NCBI RefSeq assembly: GCF_032380655.1
Contig: NZ_JAWDIY010000015.1
Location: 62,001 to 126,000, forward strand
Direction: 5' to 3'
Source: Diplocloster hominis
Lineage (GTDB): Bacteria > Bacillota > Clostridia > Lachnospirales > Lachnospiraceae
Length of the DNA: 64,000 nucleotides
In this document: positions 1-7,985 of the stretch, in pieces
Layout of the letters: the number at the start of each line of letters is the position of its first letter
Position numbering within the stretch: position 1 is the first letter of the stretch
Notes under the pieces: generated by a model
What the model was told of the DNA's origin: nothing
Seen by the model: only the letters and a program-made list of their open reading frames with translations
Databases searched by the model: none
Made by a program: the position numbers and the translations under genes

Positions 1-231
1 ACCTTTAATGATACGCCGGAGGAGATCCTGGAGATCGCCCAGTTTGCACGCTCGCTGCCTGGAGTGAAGAAAATTCATCTGCTGCCTTATCACAGACTGG
101 GTCAGGATAAGTATGGCCAGCTGAGCAGGGAGTATCTGCTGCCGAATATCGTGCCGCCGGAAAATGACCGGATGCAGGAGCTGTTCGAAGTGGCGAAGAC
201 TACCGGGCTGGAAGTGCGGATTGGGGGATAA
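1..231 (+). CDS. Glycyl-radical enzyme activating protein, C-terminal part (partial)
   Basis: The reading frame is open from the first base and ends with TAA at 229-231. The 76 visible residues carry LLPYHRLGQDKY followed by LSREYLL and end in EVRIGG. This is the usual C-terminus of PflA-type radical SAM activases, which install the glycyl radical on pyruvate formate-lyase or related enzymes. The CX3CX2C cluster motif would lie upstream of the window, so the partner enzyme cannot be told. The MATE gene starts 13 bases later and may be co-transcribed. Confidence 0.85.
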   Translation, partial: TFNDTPEEILEIAQFARSLPGVKKIHLLPYHRLGQDKYGQLSREYLLPNIVPPENDRMQELFEVAKTTGLEVRIGG

Positions 232-244
232 GGGAGTAGAGAAA

Positions 245-1669
245 ATGGCAGTTACAGTGGAAAAAGAGGCAATTTTTGAGCGTGAACCCATACCGAGGGC
301 AGTCGCCGCATTGTCGGTTCCGACGATTATCAGTTCGCTGGTGACGGTGATTTACAGTATGGCGGATACATATTTTGTCGGCTTGCTGAACGCGCCGGTG
401 CAGACGGCGGCAGTTACGCTGGCGGCTCCGGCGCTGCTGGCTTTTAATGCAGTGAATAATCTGTTCGGGGTGGGCAGCTCCAGTATGATGAGCCGCTCTC
501 TGGGGAGAAAAGATATGGAGACGGTCCGGTTGAGTTCGGCGTTCGGGTTTTACGGCGCGCTGATCTGCGGAATCTTGTTCTCGCTGTTGTGTACCGTGTT
601 CCGGCCCGGGCTGTTAGGACTGCTGGGGGCAGGTGCGGAAACCATCTCGGCCACCAGCGCATATCTGGACTGGACAGTGACGATCGGTGCGGTCCCGGCT
701 ATCCTGAATGTGGTGATGGCTTATATGATCCGTTCGGAGGGCGCTTCTGTAAATGCCAGTATCGGTACGATGAGCGGCTGTCTTTTGAATATCGCGCTGG
801 ACCCTGTTTTTGTGCTGCCCTGGGGATTTAATATGGGAGCCGAGGGCGCGGGACTGGCTACCTGTATCTCGAATTGTTTTGCTCTTGTTTACTTTTTGGT
901 TTACCTGATGGTGAAGCGCGGAAAAAGCTGTGTCAGCATATCACCGCGGTCTTTTAAGCTGCGGCGCAATGTGGTGCTGGGCGTTTGTACTGTGGGCATT
1001 CCGGCGGCGATCCAGAATCTGTTAAATGTGATAGGAAGTACGGTGCTGAATAACCTGGCTGCGCCGTTTGGGGCTTCCGTGCTTGCGGCTATGGGTATCT
1101 GCTCTAAGATCAATATGGTGCCTATGTATCTGGCCATGGGGCTGGCCCAGGGCGTCATGCCTCTGATCAGCTATAATTTCGCAAGCGGCAATACGAAGCG
1201 TATGAAGTCGGCGATGGGATTTACCATGAAAATAGCGGAGTGTCTGCTGATTGTGACCGCGGCAGTGATGTTTTTTGCGTCAAATCCACTGGTCCGGTTC
1301 TTTATCGAAGATGCGGATACAGTGGCCTTCGGCTCACTTTTCCTGAGGGGCTTCTGTCTTGCACAGCCGTTTTTGGCTATTGATTTCCTGTGTGTGAGTA
1401 CGTTCCAGGCAGTGGGAATGGGCAAGGAATCCCTGTTCTTTGCGATCATGAGAAAACCGGTTTTGGAGATTCCGTTTATGTATCTTCTGAACTTTCTGTT
1501 CCCTCTTTACGGCCTTCCCTTTGCGCAGGCACTGACGGAAGTATTTATGGCGGCTTTGGCCGGAGTTGTGATGATTCGGTTTTTGCGGCGTTTGAAAGCT
1601 GGCGGTTCCGGGAGTTCTGAAAAGGGTTCTGCCACGGGTTTGGGTATGAAAAAGCCGGACAGTGATTGA
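245..1669 (+). CDS. MATE family efflux transporter
   Basis: A 474-residue polytopic membrane protein with about twelve hydrophobic segments in two homologous halves, as in NorM/DinF-type MATE exporters that pump drugs or metabolites in exchange for Na+ or H+. Recognisable parts are the N-terminal IPRAVAALSVPTIISSLV segment, the GVGSSSMMSRSLGRKD loop and the second-half GLAQGVMPLISYNFASGN loop. I start it at ATG 245 rather than at the in-frame ATG 164, because AAGGGAG lies just upstream of 245 and the extra residues would overlap the activase gene and are not membrane-like. The substrate is unknown. Confidence 0.93.
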   Translation: MAVTVEKEAIFEREPIPRAVAALSVPTIISSLVTVIYSMADTYFVGLLNAPVQTAAVTLAAPALLAFNAVNNLFGVGSSSMMSRSLGRKDMETVRLSSAFGFYGALICGILFSLLCTVFRPGLLGLLGAGAETISATSAYLDWTVTIGAVPAILNVVMAYMIRSEGASVNASIGTMSGCLLNIALDPVFVLPWGFNMGAEGAGLATCISNCFALVYFLVYLMVKRGKSCVSISPRSFKLRRNVVLGVCTVGIPAAIQNLLNVIGSTVLNNLAAPFGASVLAAMGICSKINMVPMYLAMGLAQGVMPLISYNFASGNTKRMKSAMGFTMKIAECLLIVTAAVMFFASNPLVRFFIEDADTVAFGSLFLRGFCLAQPFLAIDFLCVSTFQAVGMGKESLFFAIMRKPVLEIPFMYLLNFLFPLYGLPFAQALTEVFMAALAGVVMIRFLRRLKAGGSGSSEKGSATGLGMKKPDSD

Positions 1670-1678
1670 GGTTTTGGA

Positions 1679-2266
1679 TTACATGATACCGAAACTGTAG
1701 ATTTTGTAGTTTTTATCGTCTTTGGATTTCCCCACGAGGAAACTTCGCTCATGCTCACCAGGGCCCCATTGGGGGCTCTTTTCCAACATTTTTTCTGAAT
1801 AATCCCAGGAGAATTTTACGTGTATGACGGCATAGTCGGTCAGCTTAAATTGTTCGATCTCATCCTCGATCCCATAGTAGCACAGAGGATTCCCGGAGCC
1901 ATCCTCAGATTTTGGTTCTTTATATTGCTCCGGGGTTAAGGTGTCGATCTGGTGCACGGTGTAGTTCTTGATGTAAATACCGTGGTTAAAATTGCCTTTT
2001 TCATTATCAATGGAGATGCTATGCGGTTCGATATCCGCCAGGATCTCTTTCTTTTTATCAAATTCCCCCTGTATGGTATATAAAAATTCAAGGATCACGG
2101 TCTCTTCCGCGTCAGATGCCGGTACATCCTCCAGAATCAGACTTCGGTCATCAACGGTATATTCGGTTTCCCCGCCATAGCTGTAGGCGGTTGTTTTGGA
2201 AGCCGGGCCGCAGGCGGTTGCTGCCAGGATAAGGCAGAGCAGAATTAGGATACTGGAGCGTCTCAT
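1679..2266 (-). CDS. Putative lipoprotein, DUF4829-like
   Basis: A 195-residue secreted lipoprotein. Its signal peptide of about 18 residues ends in the lipobox LAATAC, with Cys19 as the predicted lipidated residue. The mature part is hydrophilic and rich in acidic residues and Tyr. The pattern of an early EETVILEFLYTIQGEFDKKK helix followed by short beta strands, ending in a lysine-rich turn and YKIYSFGIM, resembles DUF4829 lipoproteins; this is a family-level impression only. The start is the ATG preceded by AAAGGAGG; the longer upstream frame lacks a binding site. It stands alone, convergent with the MATE gene only 9 bases away. Confidence 0.75.
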   Translation of the reverse strand: MRRSSILILLCLILAATACGPASKTTAYSYGGETEYTVDDRSLILEDVPASDAEETVILEFLYTIQGEFDKKKEILADIEPHSISIDNEKGNFNHGIYIKNYTVHQIDTLTPEQYKEPKSEDGSGNPLCYYGIEDEIEQFKLTDYAVIHVKFSWDYSEKMLEKSPQWGPGEHERSFLVGKSKDDKNYKIYSFGIM

Positions 2267-2372
2267 AATTGGTCCTCCTTTAGGTGTGAGGGTTTTTAGG
2301 ATTCGTCTGTCTGCTTTCATATTAACGGATGGAAACGGGGATGTCAATTGGCGAGGGGCCAGTTAAAATAGT

Positions 2373-2401
2373 TTGCAAAACCGCTTGAAATAAAATATAA
2401 T
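2373..2401 (+). promoter_or_regulatory. Sigma-A type promoter of the 2463 gene / secDF unit
   Basis: TTGCAA at 2373-2378 and TATAAT at 2396-2401 are separated by 17 bases. It lies 60 bases upstream of the small membrane protein gene and is the only clear promoter seen before secDF. Confidence 0.6.
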
Positions 2402-2462
2402 AAAACGAGTAAGTGGAGATAGAAAGCGGAAGTGCTCTATGTCTGGCAAAGGATGCGACACT

Positions 2463-2891
2463 ATGAAAAAGTCTGGAAGCATGATTCTCTATATGGTTTT
2501 GCTCATCGTACTGCTTGCCCTGGTGAAGACCGGGACAGGTTCTGAAGCGCGGTCTTACGCTGCGGTTTCGGAGGATACGCAGATTTCTGCTTACAGTTAT
2601 CAGAGAACTCCGGTATTTACCGTGGTATCTCCCATAGAGATTACTATGGGTATGCAGGAACAGGAGGGGAACGTAAGAATTGCGAATCCTTTGTCCCAGC
2701 GGGATGAAGAATTTATTTTCGACGGGTTTCTGGCCGCTCTGCTGCTGTTATCGATAGAATTCCTGTTAGGACGTATCTATCATGTTTTTTTATGGATGCG
2801 CTCTGTCTGTCTTACATTCTTATGCGTTCTGATGAATCAGGTCTACATTATTCACCGGTCGGATGGAAAAAAACGTGCGGTTTTTATCTGA
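2463..2891 (+). CDS. Small membrane protein of unknown function
   Basis: A 142-residue protein I do not recognise. It has an N-terminal hydrophobic segment (about residues 6-22), a polar stretch of about 60 residues that would face outside, and a second long hydrophobic region (about residues 85-125) with several Cys and aromatic residues. ATG 2463 has AAAGGA nine bases upstream; an in-frame ATG at 2439 with a weaker GGA site would add eight residues. It sits 43 bases before secDF behind a shared promoter, so a link to secretion or envelope is possible but unproven. Confidence 0.6.
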   Translation: MKKSGSMILYMVLLIVLLALVKTGTGSEARSYAAVSEDTQISAYSYQRTPVFTVVSPIEITMGMQEQEGNVRIANPLSQRDEEFIFDGFLAALLLLSIEFLLGRIYHVFLWMRSVCLTFLCVLMNQVYIIHRSDGKKRAVFI

Positions 2892-2934
2892 TTCTTTTCT
2901 TTATTAGGAAAATAAAAATTGGAGGAACCGTACC

Positions 2935-5106
2935 TTGAAAGATAAAAAAAATCATATATGGTTTGCGATGATACTCATTGCAGGCTTTCTTTTGCTTACT
3001 ATTTTCGGAGCGGGCAGTGATATAAAAGGAATCCGGGATATTCGTTTTGGTATCGATATCCGTGGAGGAGTGGAAGCGGTGTTTGAACCGGTTGGAGTAA
3101 CGGGGATTCCGTCGGAAAAGCAGATGGAAGCGGCGCGCAATGTCATGGAGAGCAGGCTGGACGCCCAGAACATTACGGACCGGGAAGTGACGGTCGATAA
3201 AAGGGAAGGGCATATCATTGTCCGTTTCCCGTGGAAATCCGACGAAAAAGAGTTCAACCCGGAACAGGCGATCTCTGAGTTGGGGGAGACCGCGAAACTT
3301 ACCTTCCGGGACCCGCAGGGAAATGTCCTGGTGGAGGGGCAGAATGTAGCCGACAGTTCCGTTACGCGAAATACCCAGACCGGCGAGTACGAGGTAGAGC
3401 TCCAGTTTGACTCGACCGGAGCGAAAGCTTTTGCAAAGGCCACACAGGATCTGGTCGGACAACAGATGGGGATCTATATGGACGAACAGATGATATCGAA
3501 TCCCAAAGTCAAACAGGCGATCAGCGGAGGTCAGGCCGTGATCAACGGCATGGCGAATTATGAGGAAGCCAAGGCTTTGTCGGATAAGATCAATTCCGGC
3601 GCCCTGCCGTTCTCTATGGAGACCAGCAATTATAATACCATCAGCCCGACCCTGGGGAGCCAGGCTTTAAAAGCAATGATAACTGCTTCTATCGCTGCGA
3701 TTCTGCTGGTGATCATCTTTATGATCAGCATATACCGGCTGCCCGGCGTGATCAGCTGCCTGACCCTGGTATTCCAGATGTGCCTTCAGATCCTGGCCTT
3801 ATCCATACCGCAGTATACGCTGACACTGCCCGGTATCGCCGGACTGATCCTGTCTGTAGGCATGGCGGTGGATGCAAACATTATTATCAGTGAGCGGATC
3901 GGGGAGGAGTTAAAGACCGGGTCCAGCATCCGAAGCGCTGTGAAGAAAGGTTATCATAATGCGTTTTCCTCTGTGCTGGACGGCAATCTGACGACAGCGG
4001 CGGTGGCGGTGATCCTGATGATCTTTGGTTCGGGAACCATGTTGAGCTTTGGCTATACCCTGTTTACCGGTGTTATTATCAATCTGCTGGCTGGTGTCTG
4101 GATGTCCAGATTTATGCTGGAATCCGTAATCCGTTATGATAAATGTAACAAAGAAAAACTTTTCCGCAAGAAAAAAGAGCGGAAGAAGATCCGGTTCGCA
4201 GAAAAGAGAAAATGGGTCTTTCTCTTTACGGCCTGCGTCCTGCTCATTGGCGGGACGATCACGGCGGTAAACGGTGTGAAACTGGATACCCAGTTTACCG
4301 GAGGGGTTGTCTTAAAATATACGTATTCAGGAGATGTGGATACGGAAAAGATCAAGGAGGCGGCGAATAAGGTCCTCGGGCGCCCGGTCAGTGTACAGAC
4401 ATCCCAGGATTCAGCTACCGGTGATAAGAAGCTGGTGCTGACCCTGGCCGGAAACGAGGGAATCAGCCCGGATGATCAGAAAAAAGTATCGGAGGAAATC
4501 AATCAAATAAGCGATACCCAATACGAGCTGTCGGAAACCTTTGCTGTGGAACCATACATAGGTGCAAAAGCACTTAAGAATTCTGTGCTGGCCATCGCTT
4601 TGTCCGCGCTTTTTATCATTGTGTATATCTGGGTGCGCTTTCAGTCCCTGTCAGGTCTGTCAGCCGGGGTATCCGCAGTCGTGGCCCTGCTGCATGACGT
4701 GATCCTGGTATTTTTCGTGTTTGGAGTATTCCGGATACCGGTCAACGACGCTTTTGTGGCGGTGACCCTGACTATTATCGGTTATTCCATCAATGATACC
4801 ATCGTTCTCTATGACCGCATTCGGGAAAATATTAAAAAGCAGAACGCCGGAAAGAAAGAATCCCTGTGCGCGCTGGTAGACCGCAGCATTACGGAGACCA
4901 TCGGACGTTCGGTTAAGACCGCAGTCACGACGGCAATCTGTGTGGCTGTCGTGTTAGTCTTTTCGCTGGTTTATCACATTGAATCTATCCGGGTGTTTTC
5001 TCTGCCGCTGCTGGTGGGGATTATCAGTGGATGCTATTCCTCTGTCTGCGTCGCCGGACCTCTGTGGGTAACCTGGAAGGAATTCAGGGGCCGAAGAGAG
5101 CGGTGA
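2935..5106 (+). CDS. secDF: Fused protein translocase subunit SecDF
   Basis: A 723-residue fusion of SecD (about residues 1-400) and SecF (about 425-723), the membrane subunits that use the proton gradient to pull preproteins through SecYEG. Visible SecD marks are RFGIDIRGGVEAVFEP near residue 40 and GLILSVGMAVDANIIISERI in the membrane domain. SecF marks are the second D-TQFTGG motif and TIIGYSINDTIVLYDRIREN. The two halves are joined by a basic linker. The start is TTG at 2935, nine bases after GGAGGAA. The periplasmic P1 domain is shorter than in E. coli SecD, as in other Firmicutes fusions. Confidence 0.95.
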   Translation: MKDKKNHIWFAMILIAGFLLLTIFGAGSDIKGIRDIRFGIDIRGGVEAVFEPVGVTGIPSEKQMEAARNVMESRLDAQNITDREVTVDKREGHIIVRFPWKSDEKEFNPEQAISELGETAKLTFRDPQGNVLVEGQNVADSSVTRNTQTGEYEVELQFDSTGAKAFAKATQDLVGQQMGIYMDEQMISNPKVKQAISGGQAVINGMANYEEAKALSDKINSGALPFSMETSNYNTISPTLGSQALKAMITASIAAILLVIIFMISIYRLPGVISCLTLVFQMCLQILALSIPQYTLTLPGIAGLILSVGMAVDANIIISERIGEELKTGSSIRSAVKKGYHNAFSSVLDGNLTTAAVAVILMIFGSGTMLSFGYTLFTGVIINLLAGVWMSRFMLESVIRYDKCNKEKLFRKKKERKKIRFAEKRKWVFLFTACVLLIGGTITAVNGVKLDTQFTGGVVLKYTYSGDVDTEKIKEAANKVLGRPVSVQTSQDSATGDKKLVLTLAGNEGISPDDQKKVSEEINQISDTQYELSETFAVEPYIGAKALKNSVLAIALSALFIIVYIWVRFQSLSGLSAGVSAVVALLHDVILVFFVFGVFRIPVNDAFVAVTLTIIGYSINDTIVLYDRIRENIKKQNAGKKESLCALVDRSITETIGRSVKTAVTTAICVAVVLVFSLVYHIESIRVFSLPLLVGIISGCYSSVCVAGPLWVTWKEFRGRRER

Positions 5107-5134
5107 TGTAGGGGCGGGGGAGTTATGAGGGGCC

Positions 5135-5417
5135 GGGGGGAGAGGAAAACGGCGCGGCTGCAAAGCGGCGGGCGGCACATCTCGCGGGACAGAATCGCTT
5201 CGGCCGGGCCTAAGAACGTGTAACTCCGAAGAGGACGAAACCTCTGATTAGCAGGACCCGGGGCAAACTCGCCAAAGGATGGCTCAGACAGTGCCCCGGG
5301 TCCTGCGAGGTTTCGGCCTCTTCTGCGTAACACGTTCTAAGGCCCGGCCTCAAGCGATTCTGTCCCGCGAGATGTGCCGCCCGTCGCTTTGCAGCCGCGC
5401 CGTTTTCCTCTCCCCCC
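5135..5417. repeat. Palindromic element family A, copy A1
   Basis: A 283-base long inverted repeat whose two arms pair almost throughout, around a loop of about 25 bases near 5265-5290. The inner arm contains CGGCCGGGCCTAAGAACG and its near complement CGTTCTAAGGCCCGGCC; the outer arm runs out to GGGGGG (5135) and CCCCCC (5417). The core matches copies at 13027, 13542 and 25805, but the outer roughly 35 bases of each arm are unrelated between copies while still pairing within this copy. It starts 28 bases after secDF and could also end its transcript. Short open frames across it are by-products of the repeat. Confidence 0.85.
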
Positions 5418-5580
5418 TACACTGTAACAGGCCGGGAGACGGTGGGAACGTTGTTGATTATTCGAGGGAATGAAGATTTCGGCAGATCGTAAATATTTGT
5501 GAAAAAAGAACAAAAATCGGTAAAATTTCTACTGAAATCAGATTGAAAAATAGGGAAAATGATGAAAAAATATTTTGGAA

Positions 5581-5609
5581 TTGACAACGTAAATAGTGTC
5601 TGCTATGAT
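5581..5609 (+). promoter_or_regulatory. Promoter of the lacI-type gene at 5749
   Basis: TTGACA (5581-5586) and TATGAT (5604-5609) are 17 bases apart, close to the sigma-A consensus. The predicted start point falls just before the first operator at 5624. Confidence 0.8.
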
Positions 5610-5623
5610 AAAACCATAAGAAA

Positions 5624-5637
5624 TGGGAACATTCCCA
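5624..5637. promoter_or_regulatory. Operator palindrome O1 for the LacI-type regulator
   Basis: TGGGAACATTCCCA is a perfect 14-base palindrome placed just downstream of the predicted transcription start. The near-identical palindrome at 5692 supports its being a regulator binding site, most simply that of the LacI protein encoded downstream (autorepression). Confidence 0.7.
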
Positions 5638-5691
5638 AAATGAAGCATATATAATATAAACAGAATTGGGAACTTTTTTTTAGATTGAAAA

Positions 5692-5705
5692 TGGGAATGT
5701 TCCCA
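5692..5705. promoter_or_regulatory. Operator palindrome O2 for the LacI-type regulator
   Basis: TGGGAATGTTCCCA, differing from O1 only in the central bases, lies 68 bases from it start to start. A half-site TGGGAAC occurs between them at 5667-5673. Two full sites about 6.5 helical turns apart would allow looping by a tetrameric LacI protein (inference). Confidence 0.7.
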
Positions 5706-5748
5706 AAGATAAACTGAGGCACAGATCCAAAATAAGCAGAGGAATACA

Positions 5749-6762
5749 ATGGCAACGATATTCGATGTGGCGAAGCGGGCGGGGGTTTCTAAATCTACCG
5801 TATCCCGGGTTTTAAATCATCCGGATTCCGTGAAAGAAAAGACCAGAACAGCAATCGAACGGGCGATCCGGGAACTGAATTATTCCCCCAGTTACTTTGC
5901 CCAGGGAATCCGCACCGGGAAAACCAAGACGATAGCGATGCTGGTACCGGAATACAGTAATATGTTCTACAGTGAAATGTTCCGGGGAGTGGAAGATGTC
6001 GCCCTGGCCCACGGATATATGGTGCTGGTCTGCAATACGGAGCGGCACTCCAATTCCGAGGAAGAGTACATAGAAGAACTGCTTCGCAGGAATGTGGATG
6101 GTATTATTTACAATACATACCAGATCAATGAAAAAACAATCCGCTATCTCCAGGAAATATCGGACAAAATACCGGTGGTTTTCATGGACCGGATCTTTCA
6201 TAAGAATGAGGGAATCTCCTATGTATTGACAGACGGCTATAATAGTACCCGCAAGGCGGTACATTATCTGTTCGAACGGGGCAAACGGAATATTGGATAT
6301 ATCCGGAATACGGAAGATATCGCGGTCATAGAGGAGCGTTACCAGGGATATCTGCAGGGGTTAAGGGACTGCGGGCTTCCTGTGAAACAGGAATTTATCT
6401 ACCGGATCGAACATGAGCACGAACCGGATTACATCAGGCTCGGAAGGCGGGCGGCTAAGCATTATCTCATGCTTGCCAGAAGGCCGGACGCTATCATGGC
6501 GGCCATCGATACGATTGCGATCGGATGCCTGCTGCAGCTGCGAAGGGAAGGCGTGCGGATACCGGAAGAGATCAATGTGGTGGGATACGATAATATTTCT
6601 TTAAGCGAGCTGATCGAACCGTCCCTGACCACCATCGCACAGCCGATCCGGGAACTGGGGCAAAAGGCGGGAGAGATCGTCATCGCCAGAATCAATGGGG
6701 AAGAAATCGGCCATCAGGTAATTTATGACGGGGAACTGGTCATACGGGACACGACGAATTAA
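5749..6762 (+). CDS. LacI family transcriptional regulator
   Basis: A 337-residue repressor-type regulator. Residues 1-50 form the LacI helix-turn-helix and hinge (TIFDVAKRAGVSKSTVSRVLNHPDSV), and residues about 60-335 form a periplasmic-binding-protein-like sensor domain ending in LIEPSLTTIAQPIRELGQKAGE. Length and layout are normal for the family. The gene has its own promoter and two operator palindromes upstream. It precedes a ribose-type ABC importer by 61 bases in the same direction, so it probably controls that importer in response to the imported ligand. Confidence 0.93.
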   Translation: MATIFDVAKRAGVSKSTVSRVLNHPDSVKEKTRTAIERAIRELNYSPSYFAQGIRTGKTKTIAMLVPEYSNMFYSEMFRGVEDVALAHGYMVLVCNTERHSNSEEEYIEELLRRNVDGIIYNTYQINEKTIRYLQEISDKIPVVFMDRIFHKNEGISYVLTDGYNSTRKAVHYLFERGKRNIGYIRNTEDIAVIEERYQGYLQGLRDCGLPVKQEFIYRIEHEHEPDYIRLGRRAAKHYLMLARRPDAIMAAIDTIAIGCLLQLRREGVRIPEEINVVGYDNISLSELIEPSLTTIAQPIRELGQKAGEIVIARINGEEIGHQVIYDGELVIRDTTN

Positions 6763-6823
6763 TGATATGAATCTCCACAGGTGAGATTGATATAAACCAA
6801 AAACAATCCAAGGAGGATATGAA

Positions 6824-7864
6824 ATGAAAAAGAAATTATTAAGCCTATTATTATGCATGACCATGGCAGTTTCCATGCTGGCCGGATGCGGCAGCAAAGA
6901 AGAAGCGAAGGAACCGGCGGCGGATACGGGCAAAGAAGAAGCCGCACCGGCAGCAACCGCGGCTGGTGAGGAAGCGAAAGCCGGCGAAGGTGAGGCGAAG
7001 AGCGGCAGCTATAAGATCGGCATCTCCGTGCTTACCATGTCCGGACAGTTCTTCATCGACATGGTAGCCTCCGCTCAGAAAGCGGTAGACGCTGTCGGCG
7101 GTGAGCTGATCGTCAACGATGCCAACAACTCATCTGAGACCCAGGTGGCAGCGCTTGAGAACTTCATCCAGGCCGGTGTCAATGGAATTATCGTAACCGC
7201 GGTAGACCCCACCGCTCTGGCTCCTGTGGTAAAAGAAGCCAAAGACGCGGGAATCGCAGTTGTGTGCCATACTTCAAAAGTTGACGGCTATGACGCATAT
7301 ATCGGTGCGGATGAATATCAGCTGGGATACACCCAGGGCCTTGCAGTTGGAAAATGGATCGCAGATAAATGGGGAACGGAAGAGAAGATCGAAGCGGGAA
7401 CCTTAAATTACGACCTGTTGGAATCCGTTATCCAAAGAAAAGTGGGAATCATGGAAGGGGTTCAGGAAAATGCCCCGAATGTGGAATTCGTAGCAGATGC
7501 TACAGCGGCGGATCAGACAGAAGGTATGACCGCGACCGAGAACTTCCTGCAGGCGCATCCGGAACTGAGAATCGTATGCGGAGTCAGTGACGGAGCAGCT
7601 CTGGGCGCATACGAAGCATTCAAGGCGAACCAGATGACCGATCCGGAAAAATACATCATCGCAGGTGTGGATGCCACGGACGAAGCACTGAACAAGATCA
7701 GCGAGGGAACGATCTATCAGTTCACGGTAGACCAGAACCCGACCGGAACAGGACAGAAATTAGTGGACACCTGTATCGCGGTTATTGACGGCGGACAGTT
7801 TGAGAAAGACTTTAATCAGGAACTGGTTGCGGTAACTCCTGACAATATCGCTGATTACAAATAA
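6824..7864 (+). CDS. Ribose-type ABC transporter substrate-binding lipoprotein
   Basis: A 346-residue extracytoplasmic binding protein. The signal peptide ends in LAGC with Cys22 as the lipid anchor. It is followed by an Ala/Glu/Gly-rich linker to about residue 65, then a Peripla_BP_4 (RbsB-like) domain beginning YKIGISVLTMSGQFF and holding GVNGIIVTAVDPTALAPVV. AAGGAGG lies eight bases before the ATG. It is the first gene of the importer whose ATPase and permease follow. RbsB relatives bind pentoses, hexoses, polyols or autoinducer-2; the actual ligand cannot be read from the sequence. Confidence 0.93.
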   Translation: MKKKLLSLLLCMTMAVSMLAGCGSKEEAKEPAADTGKEEAAPAATAAGEEAKAGEGEAKSGSYKIGISVLTMSGQFFIDMVASAQKAVDAVGGELIVNDANNSSETQVAALENFIQAGVNGIIVTAVDPTALAPVVKEAKDAGIAVVCHTSKVDGYDAYIGADEYQLGYTQGLAVGKWIADKWGTEEKIEAGTLNYDLLESVIQRKVGIMEGVQENAPNVEFVADATAADQTEGMTATENFLQAHPELRIVCGVSDGAALGAYEAFKANQMTDPEKYIIAGVDATDEALNKISEGTIYQFTVDQNPTGTGQKLVDTCIAVIDGGQFEKDFNQELVAVTPDNIADYK

Positions 7865-7877
7865 GAAAAGCACCAGA

Positions 7878-7951
7878 ACAGGCACCGATCCTTTTACACC
7901 GTACTTTGAGCTGACCAGAGGAATAAAAAAAACGGCGGAATCGGTGCCTGT
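7878..7951 (+). promoter_or_regulatory. Intercistronic hairpin between binding protein and ATPase genes
   Basis: ACAGGCACCGAT (7878-7889) pairs perfectly with ATCGGTGCCTGT (7940-7951) around a loop of 50 bases. There is no T-run at its end. Hairpins in this place often protect the upstream message and raise binding-protein levels over the membrane components (established for several ABC operons; inferred here). Confidence 0.55.
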
Positions 7952-7985
7952 AGTATGCAGAGAACTTCTTGAAGGAGGAGTGGAT

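Noticed and set aside
5034..5473. Open frames on both strands around element A1
   Set aside because: They arise from the long GC-rich palindrome and overlap secDF.
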